In this document: positions 1 to 7,830 of the stretch, one piece after another | Layout: each line of letters begins with the position of its first letter | How positions within the stretch are numbered: the first letter of the stretch is position 1 | From: F23-D06 sp947165685 | Lineage (GTDB): Bacteria > Bacteroidota > Bacteroidia > Bacteroidales > WCHB1-69 | Length of the DNA: 37,653 nucleotides | Assembly (NCBI GenBank): GCA_947165685.1 | Contig: CAMVBK010000032.1 | Span: 1 to 37,653, forward strand | Direction: 5' to 3' | Translations under genes and position numbers: made by a program | The notes under the pieces: model-generated | Database searches by the model: none | Seen by the model: only the letters and a program-made list of their open reading frames with translations | What the model was told of the DNA's origin: nothing

Positions 1-52
1 CTTTGTTTGATAATTTTGATTAATAACACGTCCCAATTTTAACGGGACACTA

Positions 53-1333
53 GTGATTTCAGCGATAAACCCTAATGCAGGTGAAGGTGAAAAAATGTAT
101 GATTTTTCGTTTTTGAAGGATTCCGACACAGGATGTCTTTCAATATATACAGACATGGTGGGCCAGAAATGGCTAAAGGTGGCTGAAATAGTTAATCTTA
201 AGGATTCGGCAGCTTTTGCAAGCTTCGTTAATTCTAACAATGTGTCTCAAGAGTTTGCCATCATCGATCAGTTTAGACAAGTCATTTGTGTACAACCGCA
301 TATAAATTACTATTTGGAAGACAGTGTCAGTCCTGATCAAGCTGTGAATATTTTCGTGAGGACTAATGCTGGTGGTCGTCCTTTGTCACTTTCAGACATC
401 ATGCTGTCTATTACCATAGCTGGATGGAATAATGTTGATGCGCGCAAGGAATTTCAAGATTTAAGTGACCAAATTTCAGCAAAAGGATTCTACATTAATC
501 ATGATTATATTCTGAAAGCATTTCTATGCTTGTTCCATGCGTCAGTTAAAAACAGGATACAGAGTTTTGATTCTGCATTTCTCCAAACAGTTGAAACAAA
601 TTGGAACGACGTTAAAGAAGCCATAGTTTGTTTATTTGATTTGTTGCAAAGTTTTGGGTTAGACAATTCTACGTTAAAGTCGTACAATGCTACAATGCCT
701 ATCTTGTGCTACTTATATTGGAATAGAAAATATGTGAATTTCGCTACAGCAATCTCACATGCAACTGACCGCGATGTTATACGGAAATGGCTGTTGAGAA
801 CGTTATTATTCCGATCATTTGGAGCCTCTGCGGATACCGCTCTTCAAAATGCCATTAGAAATTTGAAAGGGCAAAGCCTGTTCCCTGCTACAACTATTTC
901 AACAAACATTGGACAACCGAATGTGGTTGACCCCGCATGGGTTGATTCCCTATTAAATGTACAAAAGGACGATCCCTATGCTTTTTCCATCTTGTCATTA
1001 CTCTATCCTAATTGTAATTTTGCTGTTACAAAGTTTGATAAAGATCATCTACATCCTGCAGCGTCATTCCATCAATATCAAGCAGCTGGAGGTAAGAAAT
1101 CATGGGCTGAATATAATTCTATTGTCAATCTACAGCTTTTAGAGTCTTCTGAAAATAAGAGTAAGGGAGACACTCCTCTTGTTGATTGGGTAACCGGACA
1201 GCTGGCTAAAAGGCCGAATATTAATTCTGAAACATATTTACCAACTGGCATCAGCCTTGATCTTGCTGATTTTGATATATTTTATGAAGAGAGGAAAAAA
1301 TATTTATTCAATGCTTTGAGTTCGGCTTTGTAG
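53..1333 (+). CDS. DUF262 (GmrS-like) protein with C-terminal His-Me finger, N-terminally incomplete
   Basis: The first half matches the later part of a DUF262 domain: the segment around residue 100 reads IFVRTNAGGRPLSLSDIMLS, the typical IFxRxNxGGxPLSxSD block. Near the C-terminus KDHLHP, followed by NLQLLESSENKSKG, matches the DHIxP...NLQLL...N..K pattern of HNH/His-Me finger nucleases often joined to DUF262, as in type IV GmrSD-like restriction proteins. What is missing is the N-terminal part of DUF262 with its DGQQR nucleotide-binding motif. In-frame stops at 8-13 and 17-19 separate this frame from anything upstream, and the only nearby start is GTG at 53. I read it as the 3' part of a larger gene, broken by a frameshift or truncation just at the window edge. 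It probably does not work on its own. A strong terminator follows at 1398. Confidence 0.75.
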   Translation: MISAINPNAGEGEKMYDFSFLKDSDTGCLSIYTDMVGQKWLKVAEIVNLKDSAAFASFVNSNNVSQEFAIIDQFRQVICVQPHINYYLEDSVSPDQAVNIFVRTNAGGRPLSLSDIMLSITIAGWNNVDARKEFQDLSDQISAKGFYINHDYILKAFLCLFHASVKNRIQSFDSAFLQTVETNWNDVKEAIVCLFDLLQSFGLDNSTLKSYNATMPILCYLYWNRKYVNFATAISHATDRDVIRKWLLRTLLFRSFGASADTALQNAIRNLKGQSLFPATTISTNIGQPNVVDPAWVDSLLNVQKDDPYAFSILSLLYPNCNFAVTKFDKDHLHPAASFHQYQAAGGKKSWAEYNSIVNLQLLESSENKSKGDTPLVDWVTGQLAKRPNINSETYLPTGISLDLADFDIFYEERKKYLFNALSSAL

Positions 1334-1397
1334 AGATTTCTTGTTTTGAAAGATACTTGAATTGATGTGTCTTGATAAGTGTTGATTTATATCCTAT

Positions 1398-1430
1398 CCC
1401 CCGTCTCAGCCCACCCGACGGGGGATTTTT
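1398..1430 (+). terminator. Intrinsic terminator after the DUF262-like gene
   Basis: A perfect 8-bp stem CCCCCGTC / GACGGGGG (1398-1405 with 1417-1424, 11-nt loop) is followed by ATTTTTG. This is a textbook intrinsic terminator on the plus strand, 65 bp after the stop codon. Confidence 0.85.
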
Positions 1431-1467
1431 GTTGTGTGCCCTTGCGAGTACGAGATCTCGTTTGATG

Positions 1468-1600
1468 CCGGTGGCGCGCACCATTCCGTTTGGCCAGACT
1501 GCGGTGACGAAAAAGAACGGCACTGACGGAGAACATTGTGCTGACGGGAGAAGAAGGTGCTGACCGGCCAAACGGAATCTCCGGCTCGCAAGGGGCGGTG
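1468..1600. repeat. Dispersed inverted-repeat element, copy R1
   Basis: This ~130-bp non-coding block is repeated at 36770-36893 in the same orientation. The first 30 or so bases (GGTGGCGCGCACCATTCCG and onwards) are identical in both copies. Inside the block ATTCCGTTTGGCC (1483-1495) is a perfect inverted match to GGCCAAACGGAAT (1566-1578). The middle is less conserved but shares GGCACTGAC and GCTGACGGGAGAAG. The remaining bases from 1334 to 1674 hold the terminator and nothing else I can name. The element could be a MITE-like or REP-like palindrome. Confidence 0.7.
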
Positions 1601-1674
1601 ATTGACGAAAACAATCATTTTGTTGATCCCGAGCGCAAAAAATGACATGTTGTGTCGGACGTATGATATTTTTG

Positions 1675-1745
1675 TAACTTTGCCGCGTCATTTTTCCCCG
1701 ACTCTGTTTAATGGACTTCGGCGGAGGGAGGGGGAGAATCATAAC
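1675..1745 (+). promoter_or_regulatory. Promoter and shared leader, copy A
   Basis: TAACTTTG at 1675-1682 is a perfect Bacteroidota -7 box. It is followed by GCCGCGTCATTTTTCCCC and then CTCTGTTTAATGGACTTCGG, the most divergent of four copies of a leader also found at 4454, 9250 and 12129. CUUC-GGC-GGAG can form a small hairpin. Further down, AAAATTAGAAGTCT resembles the copy C leader. The leader ends about 40 bp before the nuclease start codon. Confidence 0.7.
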
Positions 1746-1787
1746 GGCTAAAATTAGAAGTCTGGTGTTTTTTTATTACAAATCAGT

Positions 1788-3011
1788 ATGGGAAAAGATT
1801 TAAATTCGATTAAAAATGAATTAAACGCGTCTCCGATGTATAATCTTTCGTTGTCATCGAAGGAATTGTTTCATAGCAATTTTTTAGCTTGGTTAGGAAA
1901 AAATGCGAATACAAGACGCTTTTTTGTGGGAATGATAGAAGAATTGACAGGTATACAATTGGATTTTAATGGAAATTGGAGTGTGGAACGCGAAGACAAG
2001 AATTTCGATTTGTGCATCAAGGAAAAGGATAAATATATTTTGGTTATTGAAAACAAGGTGAAATCCATTCCGAGAAAGTCTCAACTTGATGAATATGTAG
2101 GGAAAATCAATAAAAATAACAATGGAACCAAATTCTTGCTTTTGACTCTTGTTAAAGAGTTTCCGCATAAGGATGATATTGATATTAAGAATGGGGGAAG
2201 ATGGATAACCAAGACATATCAGGACATTGCAAAAATTATGGAAAACAAGACAAGTCTTGTAGGCGATACTTACCTTAAATCTTTGATTGAAGATTACATT
2301 GTTTTTATTAAAAATGTGGACGAATTAGCTGAGATATGGCAGAAAGATAATAAAAACAATCCATTTTTTGCAAAATCTGCCGATTTGAATGGTTTGGAAA
2401 AATTGTCAGACTTGTATGTGAAAATTCAGTTTAGTTCTTATTGTATTAAACTTCAAGAAAAGATTAAAAATGATATCAAAGATGTAGTAGTTTATGATCA
2501 AGATACTACCATCCCTACAACGCTGGATAAAAACAAATTATACATTTATGTTGGTTGGGGATATTCCAGTAACGGGCATAATGGTGTGCTTGATGTTGCA
2601 ATCCCTGTGGAGTATAAAAATGGGAAACCTACAATACTTTATGGCTGTTGTTCCCCAGATTCATTAATAAAGATTCAGGTTGAAGGCATCTCTTATCGTC
2701 ACGTTTTAGAGCAAAATAAAAATCAGCGTGATCTTATTGCCACTGGAAAAAGTGAACCATATACCAATTTAGGTTGGTTTGCTCTTGATCCTAAAGGTGG
2801 TTCACAAAAGGTAAAATATGGGAATAATAATATCTTTGAAGAGGTTTTATATCCACAAAAAATAAAAATAGTAAATAATTGGCCATTTAATACATATAAA
2901 TCTAATTTCATTTATCAATACAAAAAAATCAAGAATGGTACTAATGTTGATGCAGTATTAGATAATATTGTGCAAGAAATACAGAGAGTAATTGATGCAT
3001 TCAAAAAATAA
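1788..3011 (+). CDS. PD-(D/E)XK nuclease family protein (PDDEXK_4 type)
   Basis: This 407-residue protein begins with the usual opening of the PDDEXK_4 family: SKELFHSNFLAWL at about residues 23-35. The nuclease core follows: a Glu in VEREDKNFDLCI with the catalytic Asp near residue 72, then YILVIENKVKSIPRKSQLDEY, whose IENK is the ExK motif and whose QLDEY is the conserved QL..Y. The ~250-residue C-terminal part is unknown to me. The product is probably a DNA-cleaving or DNA-binding protein of defence islands; its target cannot be told from sequence. It is the only gene behind leader copy A, and 184 bp separate it from the next start. Base use is strongly AT-rich, like the DUF262 remnant upstream. 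Confidence 0.85.
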   Translation: MGKDLNSIKNELNASPMYNLSLSSKELFHSNFLAWLGKNANTRRFFVGMIEELTGIQLDFNGNWSVEREDKNFDLCIKEKDKYILVIENKVKSIPRKSQLDEYVGKINKNNNGTKFLLLTLVKEFPHKDDIDIKNGGRWITKTYQDIAKIMENKTSLVGDTYLKSLIEDYIVFIKNVDELAEIWQKDNKNNPFFAKSADLNGLEKLSDLYVKIQFSSYCIKLQEKIKNDIKDVVVYDQDTTIPTTLDKNKLYIYVGWGYSSNGHNGVLDVAIPVEYKNGKPTILYGCCSPDSLIKIQVEGISYRHVLEQNKNQRDLIATGKSEPYTNLGWFALDPKGGSQKVKYGNNNIFEEVLYPQKIKIVNNWPFNTYKSNFIYQYKKIKNGTNVDAVLDNIVQEIQRVIDAFKK

Positions 3012-3195
3012 CTCTGACAGGTATAGAATGTTGAGTTTCTGAAACAAGGTTTACCAATTCCGACTTGATTTTAAATTCGGCTCAACACACCCTAAAATAC
3101 AATAAAAACTGGCAAAAATGTAGGGATTGGCAAGGACAAATTGTTGCCCACATTAATAAATGGATAGAGAAATACAACCAATCAACTTTATAACT

Positions 3196-4290
3196 ATGGC
3201 AAAAAAGGGAGAAACTCAAATCATTAGCCTGTCGGAAGCCGATGGCAAAAAGATTATCAAGATAAACCAGTGCGAGCTGGAGGACGAACTCGTGTACAAC
3301 TTCTTCAAAAGCAACGAAGTGAAAAAGACCGAATATGACACGATGTTCAAAAAAGCACTCCACATCGGCATTCTCGCTCTTCAGGAAGACCGCATACAGC
3401 ATTTCCTCACCCAGACCGAAAGCAACCTGGGCGTTGAACTGATGAACCTCAGACATCGCTATGACCTTAACCAGAGTATGCTGAAAGCTGCTCAAGTGAA
3501 AGGCGAGATGGCGGAAGTGGAGTTGGTCACGGTCCTTAACTCTTTCTTTGAGGAGCGGAAACTGAAAGATGAAGCTTACCAGACAGGCAGCACGCCGCGC
3601 AAAGGCAAAAACAAGACGGGTGACTTGGTATGCTACATCAGAAATGACGATGGAACCGATACCGGCAAAAAAATAGGAATTGAGAGCAAACTCAATGCAT
3701 CGGTCGGAATGGGTGACATAAAGGACTTTAACCCCAAGAAATCGAAAACCGATACCGCCTGGAGCCAGCTCATCGAGACCGATTACAACCGCGACACCGA
3801 AGTCAGCATTATGGTTTTCGATGTGAGTTGTGTCAAGGATGAAGTGAAGAACACAATAGGTGTCACCTATATCCCACAGGTTGGCTTTGTGGTAGTGGTG
3901 GATATGCAGTCGGGCCGTTTCGAAAACCTTTACATCGCCTATCTGCTGGCCCGCGACATTGCTATGAACGCCAAAAGCGCCGATTACGATCCCGACTTGA
4001 TGAAGATCATGGTTAACCGTATCATAAAGGATGTCAAGGAAATCCAAACTGTCAAGGATATGGTTGAAAAGAACATCAAGTTGAATGAAGACAGCAATAA
4101 AAACAACCAGAAGATCCTTGACCAATTGGAGAAGAATCTCAAAATGATGGAATTCAACCAGAAGTATCTTGAGAAATTCCTGCAAGAAGGCACTCTTTCA
4201 AAAGCCGACCTGTTCAATTTCTACCAAGGATGCGAGATTGACGAATCAAAGCGCTTGATTGAACTGGAAGTCAAAGATACATACAAATAG
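3196..4290 (+). CDS. PD-(D/E)XK-like protein with C-terminal coiled coil, paralogue 1
   Basis: I chose ATG 3196 over the in-frame ATG at 3160 because the paralogue at 12306 begins with the same MAKK sequence. The 364-residue product aligns with that paralogue along its whole length. The centre carries a nuclease-like signature: a Glu in KGEMAEVEL, then KTGDLVCYI, then IGIESKLN (the ExK), matching GDIICKI and IAIECKFN in the paralogue. A shared DTAWxQLIExDYNR block and an IPQVGFVVVVD strand follow. The C-terminal third (VKEIQTVKDMVEKNI to KNLKMMEFNQKYLEKFL) looks like a coiled coil. No known family name comes to mind. It is probably a restriction-like nuclease or a decayed relative; the substrate is unknown. 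I see no convincing -7 box directly upstream. Confidence 0.75.
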   Translation: MAKKGETQIISLSEADGKKIIKINQCELEDELVYNFFKSNEVKKTEYDTMFKKALHIGILALQEDRIQHFLTQTESNLGVELMNLRHRYDLNQSMLKAAQVKGEMAEVELVTVLNSFFEERKLKDEAYQTGSTPRKGKNKTGDLVCYIRNDDGTDTGKKIGIESKLNASVGMGDIKDFNPKKSKTDTAWSQLIETDYNRDTEVSIMVFDVSCVKDEVKNTIGVTYIPQVGFVVVVDMQSGRFENLYIAYLLARDIAMNAKSADYDPDLMKIMVNRIIKDVKEIQTVKDMVEKNIKLNEDSNKNNQKILDQLEKNLKMMEFNQKYLEKFLQEGTLSKADLFNFYQGCEIDESKRLIELEVKDTYK

Positions 4291-4325
4291 TCACATTCGC
4301 GAAGGCAGCCCGACGGCGCGTAGGA

Positions 4326-4407
4326 GGCGACGTTTCTAACGTTGCCGTAAAAATCACTGACGCTTGGAAGCGTTGGCTTCTTTGCGACGCTTGGAAGCGT
4401 CGGCTCC
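4326..4407. repeat. Palindromic and direct repeats in the intergenic region
   Basis: A 9-bp hairpin GGCGACGTT/AACGTTGCC (4326-4346) is followed by two 22-bp direct repeats (4359-4380 and 4386-4407). The core of each repeat, ACGCTTGGAAGCGT, is itself palindromic. The stretch lies between the end of the 3196 gene and the promoter at 4415-4461. It could act as a weak terminator or be REP-like. Confidence 0.6.
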
Positions 4408-4414
4408 GAAGCTT

Positions 4415-4461
4415 TGCTATTAGCAAAATTACAGACAACCCCCATATTAATTGTATTTTCG
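4415..4461 (+). promoter_or_regulatory. Promoter with TGCTAnTAGCA operator, copy 1
   Basis: The 11-bp palindrome TGCTATTAGCA (4415-4425) is followed by exactly 28 bp and then TATTTTCG (4454-4461), a one-base variant of the Bacteroidota -7 box. The same arrangement and spacing recur at 26870, 34674 and 36919. No clear -33 TTTG is visible between them, so the palindrome may be an activator site that replaces it. Confidence 0.7.
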
Positions 4462-4527
4462 CGCCATCATATTTTCAGATGCTGTCTTATGGAGCCTCGC
4501 AGGGTCTGAAGGTGTGACGAGGAAGAG
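4454..4527 (+). promoter_or_regulatory. Shared leader, copy B
   Basis: After the -7 box come CATCATATTTTCAGATGCTG and GCCTCGCAGGGTCTG, matching leader copies C and D. CCU-CGC-AGG can form a short hairpin. The start codon of the downstream gene lies about 30 bp after the block ends. This is the only promoter that carries both the palindromic operator and the shared leader. Confidence 0.65.
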
Positions 4528-4556
4528 TTGTAACAGAGGCTCCCGATAGTGACAAA

Positions 4557-5285
4557 ATGACTATTTTGCAAAAACCGAATGCGACGGTCGGGCAGATCGT
4601 GAAAGATTTGGAACAGATTGTGGAGAAGAAGCTGGGCATCTTGCTGGAGTACAGTTACGACGGCGATGATATGTACGTGGAAGGCATCAAACTGCGCAAG
4701 GACATTGCCGTATTGGAAACCACTGGCAAGAAGAATCGCGCGGCCACGGCGGAAGACCTCTTGGCGATGTTTCGCTTGCTGGACGCATCGCTCGGCGTAG
4801 TGATACAAGATGGTTGGGAAATGCTGAACTTCGAGCCATACGAAAACGGTGCCATCTTCAAGTACGACGAGGAGGAGGATTTTTGCCAGTTTACGATGGA
4901 TAGGGATGTGCGACTCCTCACCACGCAACAGATTGAGGCCGAATTGAAAAAGGTTGATAAGGAAGGATTCCTCAATTTCAAGGTGTTGCCCCAATTGTGG
5001 TACGGTAATAAACTGACTGTGTATCGTGCGAACTGTCTGTGGTATGACTATGGGAAACTCTTTCTGTGCTACGATGAAGACAATGAATCGGACAGCATCA
5101 CGGTAGGCGAGCTTTTGGAAGAATTTCCTGATTGTGCCGAGTTTATGGTGCAGATTAAGGGGAAGTACTACACCCTCAAAGTGGATGATGATGGACGCTT
5201 CTACTCTTTTCCCAAGTTAGGGAATAAGAATCTTTTTGCCATCCATCTGGGCGAGATGGTGTTTGACCCGAATGAGATGGATTGA
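4557..5285 (+). CDS. Hypothetical protein, first gene behind leader B
   Basis: This 242-residue soluble, acidic protein belongs to no family I recognise. It has no signal peptide and no membrane segment. The N-terminal region (VGQIVKDLEQIVEKKLGI) is helical and the rest alternates short strands with acidic turns (YDEEEDF, YDEDNESDS). That composition is common among small intracellular effector or immunity-type proteins of Bacteroidota islands, but this is only an impression. It is the first gene of a plus-strand run (4557, 5368, 6191, 6957), separated by 82 bp from the next start. Confidence 0.8.
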   Translation: MTILQKPNATVGQIVKDLEQIVEKKLGILLEYSYDGDDMYVEGIKLRKDIAVLETTGKKNRAATAEDLLAMFRLLDASLGVVIQDGWEMLNFEPYENGAIFKYDEEEDFCQFTMDRDVRLLTTQQIEAELKKVDKEGFLNFKVLPQLWYGNKLTVYRANCLWYDYGKLFLCYDEDNESDSITVGELLEEFPDCAEFMVQIKGKYYTLKVDDDGRFYSFPKLGNKNLFAIHLGEMVFDPNEMD

Positions 5286-5367
5286 AATGGAAGGGCAATA
5301 AAAAAACAAAGCGACGACAGAGTGAAATATTGAAATAAACATAGATGAATTTAAGAAAAAAAGAAAG

Positions 5368-6090
5368 ATGAAAGAAGATAATATTGAAAAAGCGCGCCGA
5401 CTTTGGGCTGAGTGTAATGGCAGTGACAAATACCCTGAAATAAAGCAGCACTCTGTATATTTAGCTCACGGTTGTCTTAGTGAATTTTATAGCAAGTACA
5501 TCAGACAATGCAAGGGTGTTATTGTGTTCAACAATCGTTATGGCGGTTTCCACATCCACAAATGGGGTACACACATTGGAGTGCCTGTGAAGCATTCTCT
5601 TCTGTATGCGATTTTTCGCAGCATCGAATTTGATGTCAAGAACCACACCATCAAAATCAACACACAGTGGGACGATGAATCACCCGTAATCGAAGAAATG
5701 GGGAAATTCAAGCCCGAGGTTTTCAAGGAGTTGTACGAGACAATACCAGAACACCTCAAGTCTCACGGAATCTATGATTACAAAGAATCGTGGAATGAGG
5801 ATGTGTTGACATTGAATATCATGACGAATACACTGGTCAAGTTGGAAAACAGAATTGGCGGAACATTCCATATGCATCATGCAGACGGTATCAGCAGACT
5901 CAAAGACGGACTGGAATACAAGGCGATTTATAACAACCACGATTATCTTGTGAGAATTCTGTATGATGAGTCAGAAAACCGCTATTCAATACGACTTACA
6001 AATCAGGAGAACGGCCTCTCCCAACAATCCGGATTGGTCAAGGAAGCAGATTTATCGGATATCTTGGACGATATGCTGAATGGTGACTAA
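5368..6090 (+). CDS. Hypothetical protein sharing a C-terminal domain with the 9874 gene
   Basis: The function of this 240-residue protein is unknown. Its last ~60 residues (from about GLEYKAIYNN to DILDDML) align with most of the 112-residue protein at 9874: both have a VRxxYDExExxYxI segment, then a G(L/F)VxExxLxDILD ending. The N-terminal ~175 residues are specific to this protein and rich in aromatic and His residues (GGFHIHKWGTHIG, GTFHMHHADG), with no motif I can name. The two genes sit at similar places in two cassettes, each upstream of an HExxH paralogue. The shared module may be a small binding or immunity domain. It probably belongs to the same transcript as 4557. Confidence 0.8.
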   Translation: MKEDNIEKARRLWAECNGSDKYPEIKQHSVYLAHGCLSEFYSKYIRQCKGVIVFNNRYGGFHIHKWGTHIGVPVKHSLLYAIFRSIEFDVKNHTIKINTQWDDESPVIEEMGKFKPEVFKELYETIPEHLKSHGIYDYKESWNEDVLTLNIMTNTLVKLENRIGGTFHMHHADGISRLKDGLEYKAIYNNHDYLVRILYDESENRYSIRLTNQENGLSQQSGLVKEADLSDILDDMLNGD

Positions 6091-6112
6091 ACTGACTGGA
6101 AAACCGGTTAAA

Positions 6113-6165
6113 GTATGCTCCCCGTATAGCCAGTCTGATTGAAAATGTGATTTTTTATAGCATAC
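6113..6165. repeat. Inverted repeat between genes
   Basis: GTATGCT (6113-6119) and AGCATAC (6159-6165) are perfect 7-bp inverted repeats with a 39-bp spacer, lying in the 100-bp gap before the 6191 gene. There is no U-tract, so it is not a typical terminator. Its role is unclear. Confidence 0.4.
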
Positions 6166-6190
6166 CTAAAATTTAAACAGCTTATAAATT

Positions 6191-6973
6191 ATGAAAGAGA
6201 AAAAAACAAAATTTGTAGTATGGAGTGAAGATGCAGACAACCGTTGCATTTTAGGTCACGTCAACACCTTTGCCGAAGGTCAGGAATTATTGGCCAATAG
6301 ATGGAGAAAGCACGAAGAGGATCACAAAGTGGTAGAAGAAATCCTTTCGCACACTGAAGACGAAATGGAAGGTCTGGATGAGTTGATTCTTTATGGGGGC
6401 AACTGTTATTTTCATGAAGGTATTGCCCGCGTCCCGGGTTATGTGGATGAGGATGAGATGGTGCAAAAAGATGTGACCTTGGGAGAGATTCTTAAACGTG
6501 AACTGGCTAATGTCAAGGGTCTTAAGTGGGAAATGAAAATCAACACAAAAGACAAGGAAGATTTTTATCTGCAAGTCAGTGGTCGCAATAAAGTGCCGGT
6601 GGGCAATAAATACGAGCGCATTATCGGCTTGCCGACTCACTATGTGGATTGGTATTATGAGGTGAAGTCGGATACTGTCAAAGAATATATTTCAGAAAAG
6701 ACATTCCCTGGTGTGGACTGGAAAACGGTCTCTGCGGAAGAGATTGACAGACGTTTGAAGGAATATTTCCTTTCTCGCAAAATATACTTTTCTGAAGAAG
6801 AAGCCTTCAACAGTCTGCCGAATGAGCTGGTGTTGAACTTGCGTTCGGGAGGCTCCATCACGCCATACGACAAGTATGGTTATCAAATAGTGAACATCAG
6901 CGCATACGGCACTGCAGGCGACAAAGGTGTGTTTGTTCATATCAGAAGATGTGGTGATGGAATACAGTCTTGA
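6191..6973 (+). CDS. Hypothetical protein upstream of the truncated HExxH gene
   Basis: This 260-residue protein is not recognised. It starts with MKEKKTKFVVWSEDADNRC and has several charged helices but no signal peptide, membrane segment or known catalytic motif. Its last 17 bp overlap the start of the HExxH gene (ATG 6957), so the two are likely translationally coupled and made together. The product could be a regulator or partner of the HExxH protein; nothing in its own sequence decides this. Confidence 0.8.
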   Translation: MKEKKTKFVVWSEDADNRCILGHVNTFAEGQELLANRWRKHEEDHKVVEEILSHTEDEMEGLDELILYGGNCYFHEGIARVPGYVDEDEMVQKDVTLGEILKRELANVKGLKWEMKINTKDKEDFYLQVSGRNKVPVGNKYERIIGLPTHYVDWYYEVKSDTVKEYISEKTFPGVDWKTVSAEEIDRRLKEYFLSRKIYFSEEEAFNSLPNELVLNLRSGGSITPYDKYGYQIVNISAYGTAGDKGVFVHIRRCGDGIQS

Positions 6974-7796
6974 CGAAAAGTTCACCCCTTGTGACCTGAC
7001 CCCGGAGGAAAAGACTTTCTTGAACGCCTTGGTCACCTATACCATGCCTTTGGAAAAGTCGCTGTTTTTCCAGATTGCCGACCTTCAGCGGCACACCAAA
7101 TTAGAGTTCAGTATGAATGGCGGTCGCTTTAAGGGTTCCGAATCCCCCGGACGGGATGTGCTCGAAAAGGAGTTGACTGAACTGGCAAAGATGCTGGAAG
7201 ATTTTCGGGAAAAGCTGTGGGATGATAGATTACCGGAAGAGAACTGGGATTTGTACGAGATATGGGAAGAAGAGTGGGTGAGACAGAACGAGAAGCTGAA
7301 GGAATTGTTGGACAATCCTGGGAAGAGTGTGGATTCGACTCCTATGGGTGTATATTACAATAGAGGCAGTGACTCCAAGGTGGTCCTTTTTGTGGACGCC
7401 ATCGAGAAGCGTGCCAAGCACAATCCGTATGACACGATGCTCCTGATGGGAATGGTCCTGCTTCACGAATATTTCCATTCCTTCCATTTTCATGCGGGAA
7501 CCGGCGCGGGTGATCCACCGAAATGTATTGAAGAATCGATGGCTGATTACGGCAGTCTGGTAATGTTGGACAGGGTGGTGTCATCGGGGTTGCCCATCGC
7601 CAAAGATGCAGAGAATGCGCTGGAAAAAGCGTTGGACTTTGTCAAGAGCAAACAACAGCGCACGATGGATACCGCCGGCTATGGATTTGGCGCCTGCCTT
7701 TACGAAAACCACAAGGAAGAGGCTTCCAATCTGATAGCCTTTTACGCCAATGTGTCCTGCTTGATGGATGATAAAACCTTAAAAAATAGGCAATAA
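6957..7796 (+). CDS. HExxH metallopeptidase-like protein, C-terminally truncated paralogue
   Basis: I chose ATG 6957 because MEYSLDEK aligns with the MIKYSIDK start of the paralogue at 13397. The product is 279 residues. Shared features, in order: DLTPEEKTFLNAL, KSLFFQIADLQRHTKLEF, a coiled-coil stretch, then LLHEYFHSFHFH with HExxH near residue 170, and EESMADYGSL about 20 residues later. The Glu there could be the third zinc ligand, as in gluzincins. The paralogues continue for another ~165 residues, but here the match stops after YANVSCLMDD and a short unrelated tail follows. The gene was therefore cut, and rmuC starts only 34 bp later. The remaining zinc site looks intact, so an active shortened protein is possible. 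No published family name comes to mind. Confidence 0.75.
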   Translation: MEYSLDEKFTPCDLTPEEKTFLNALVTYTMPLEKSLFFQIADLQRHTKLEFSMNGGRFKGSESPGRDVLEKELTELAKMLEDFREKLWDDRLPEENWDLYEIWEEEWVRQNEKLKELLDNPGKSVDSTPMGVYYNRGSDSKVVLFVDAIEKRAKHNPYDTMLLMGMVLLHEYFHSFHFHAGTGAGDPPKCIEESMADYGSLVMLDRVVSSGLPIAKDAENALEKALDFVKSKQQRTMDTAGYGFGACLYENHKEEASNLIAFYANVSCLMDDKTLKNRQ

Positions 7797-7830
7797 TTTT
7801 TCGTGAGCAAATCTTAAACACATTAATAAT

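Noticed and set aside
3082..4185. 367-codon minus-strand ORF
   Set aside because: Antisense to the 3196 gene, whose plus-strand product is conserved in the 12306 paralogue.
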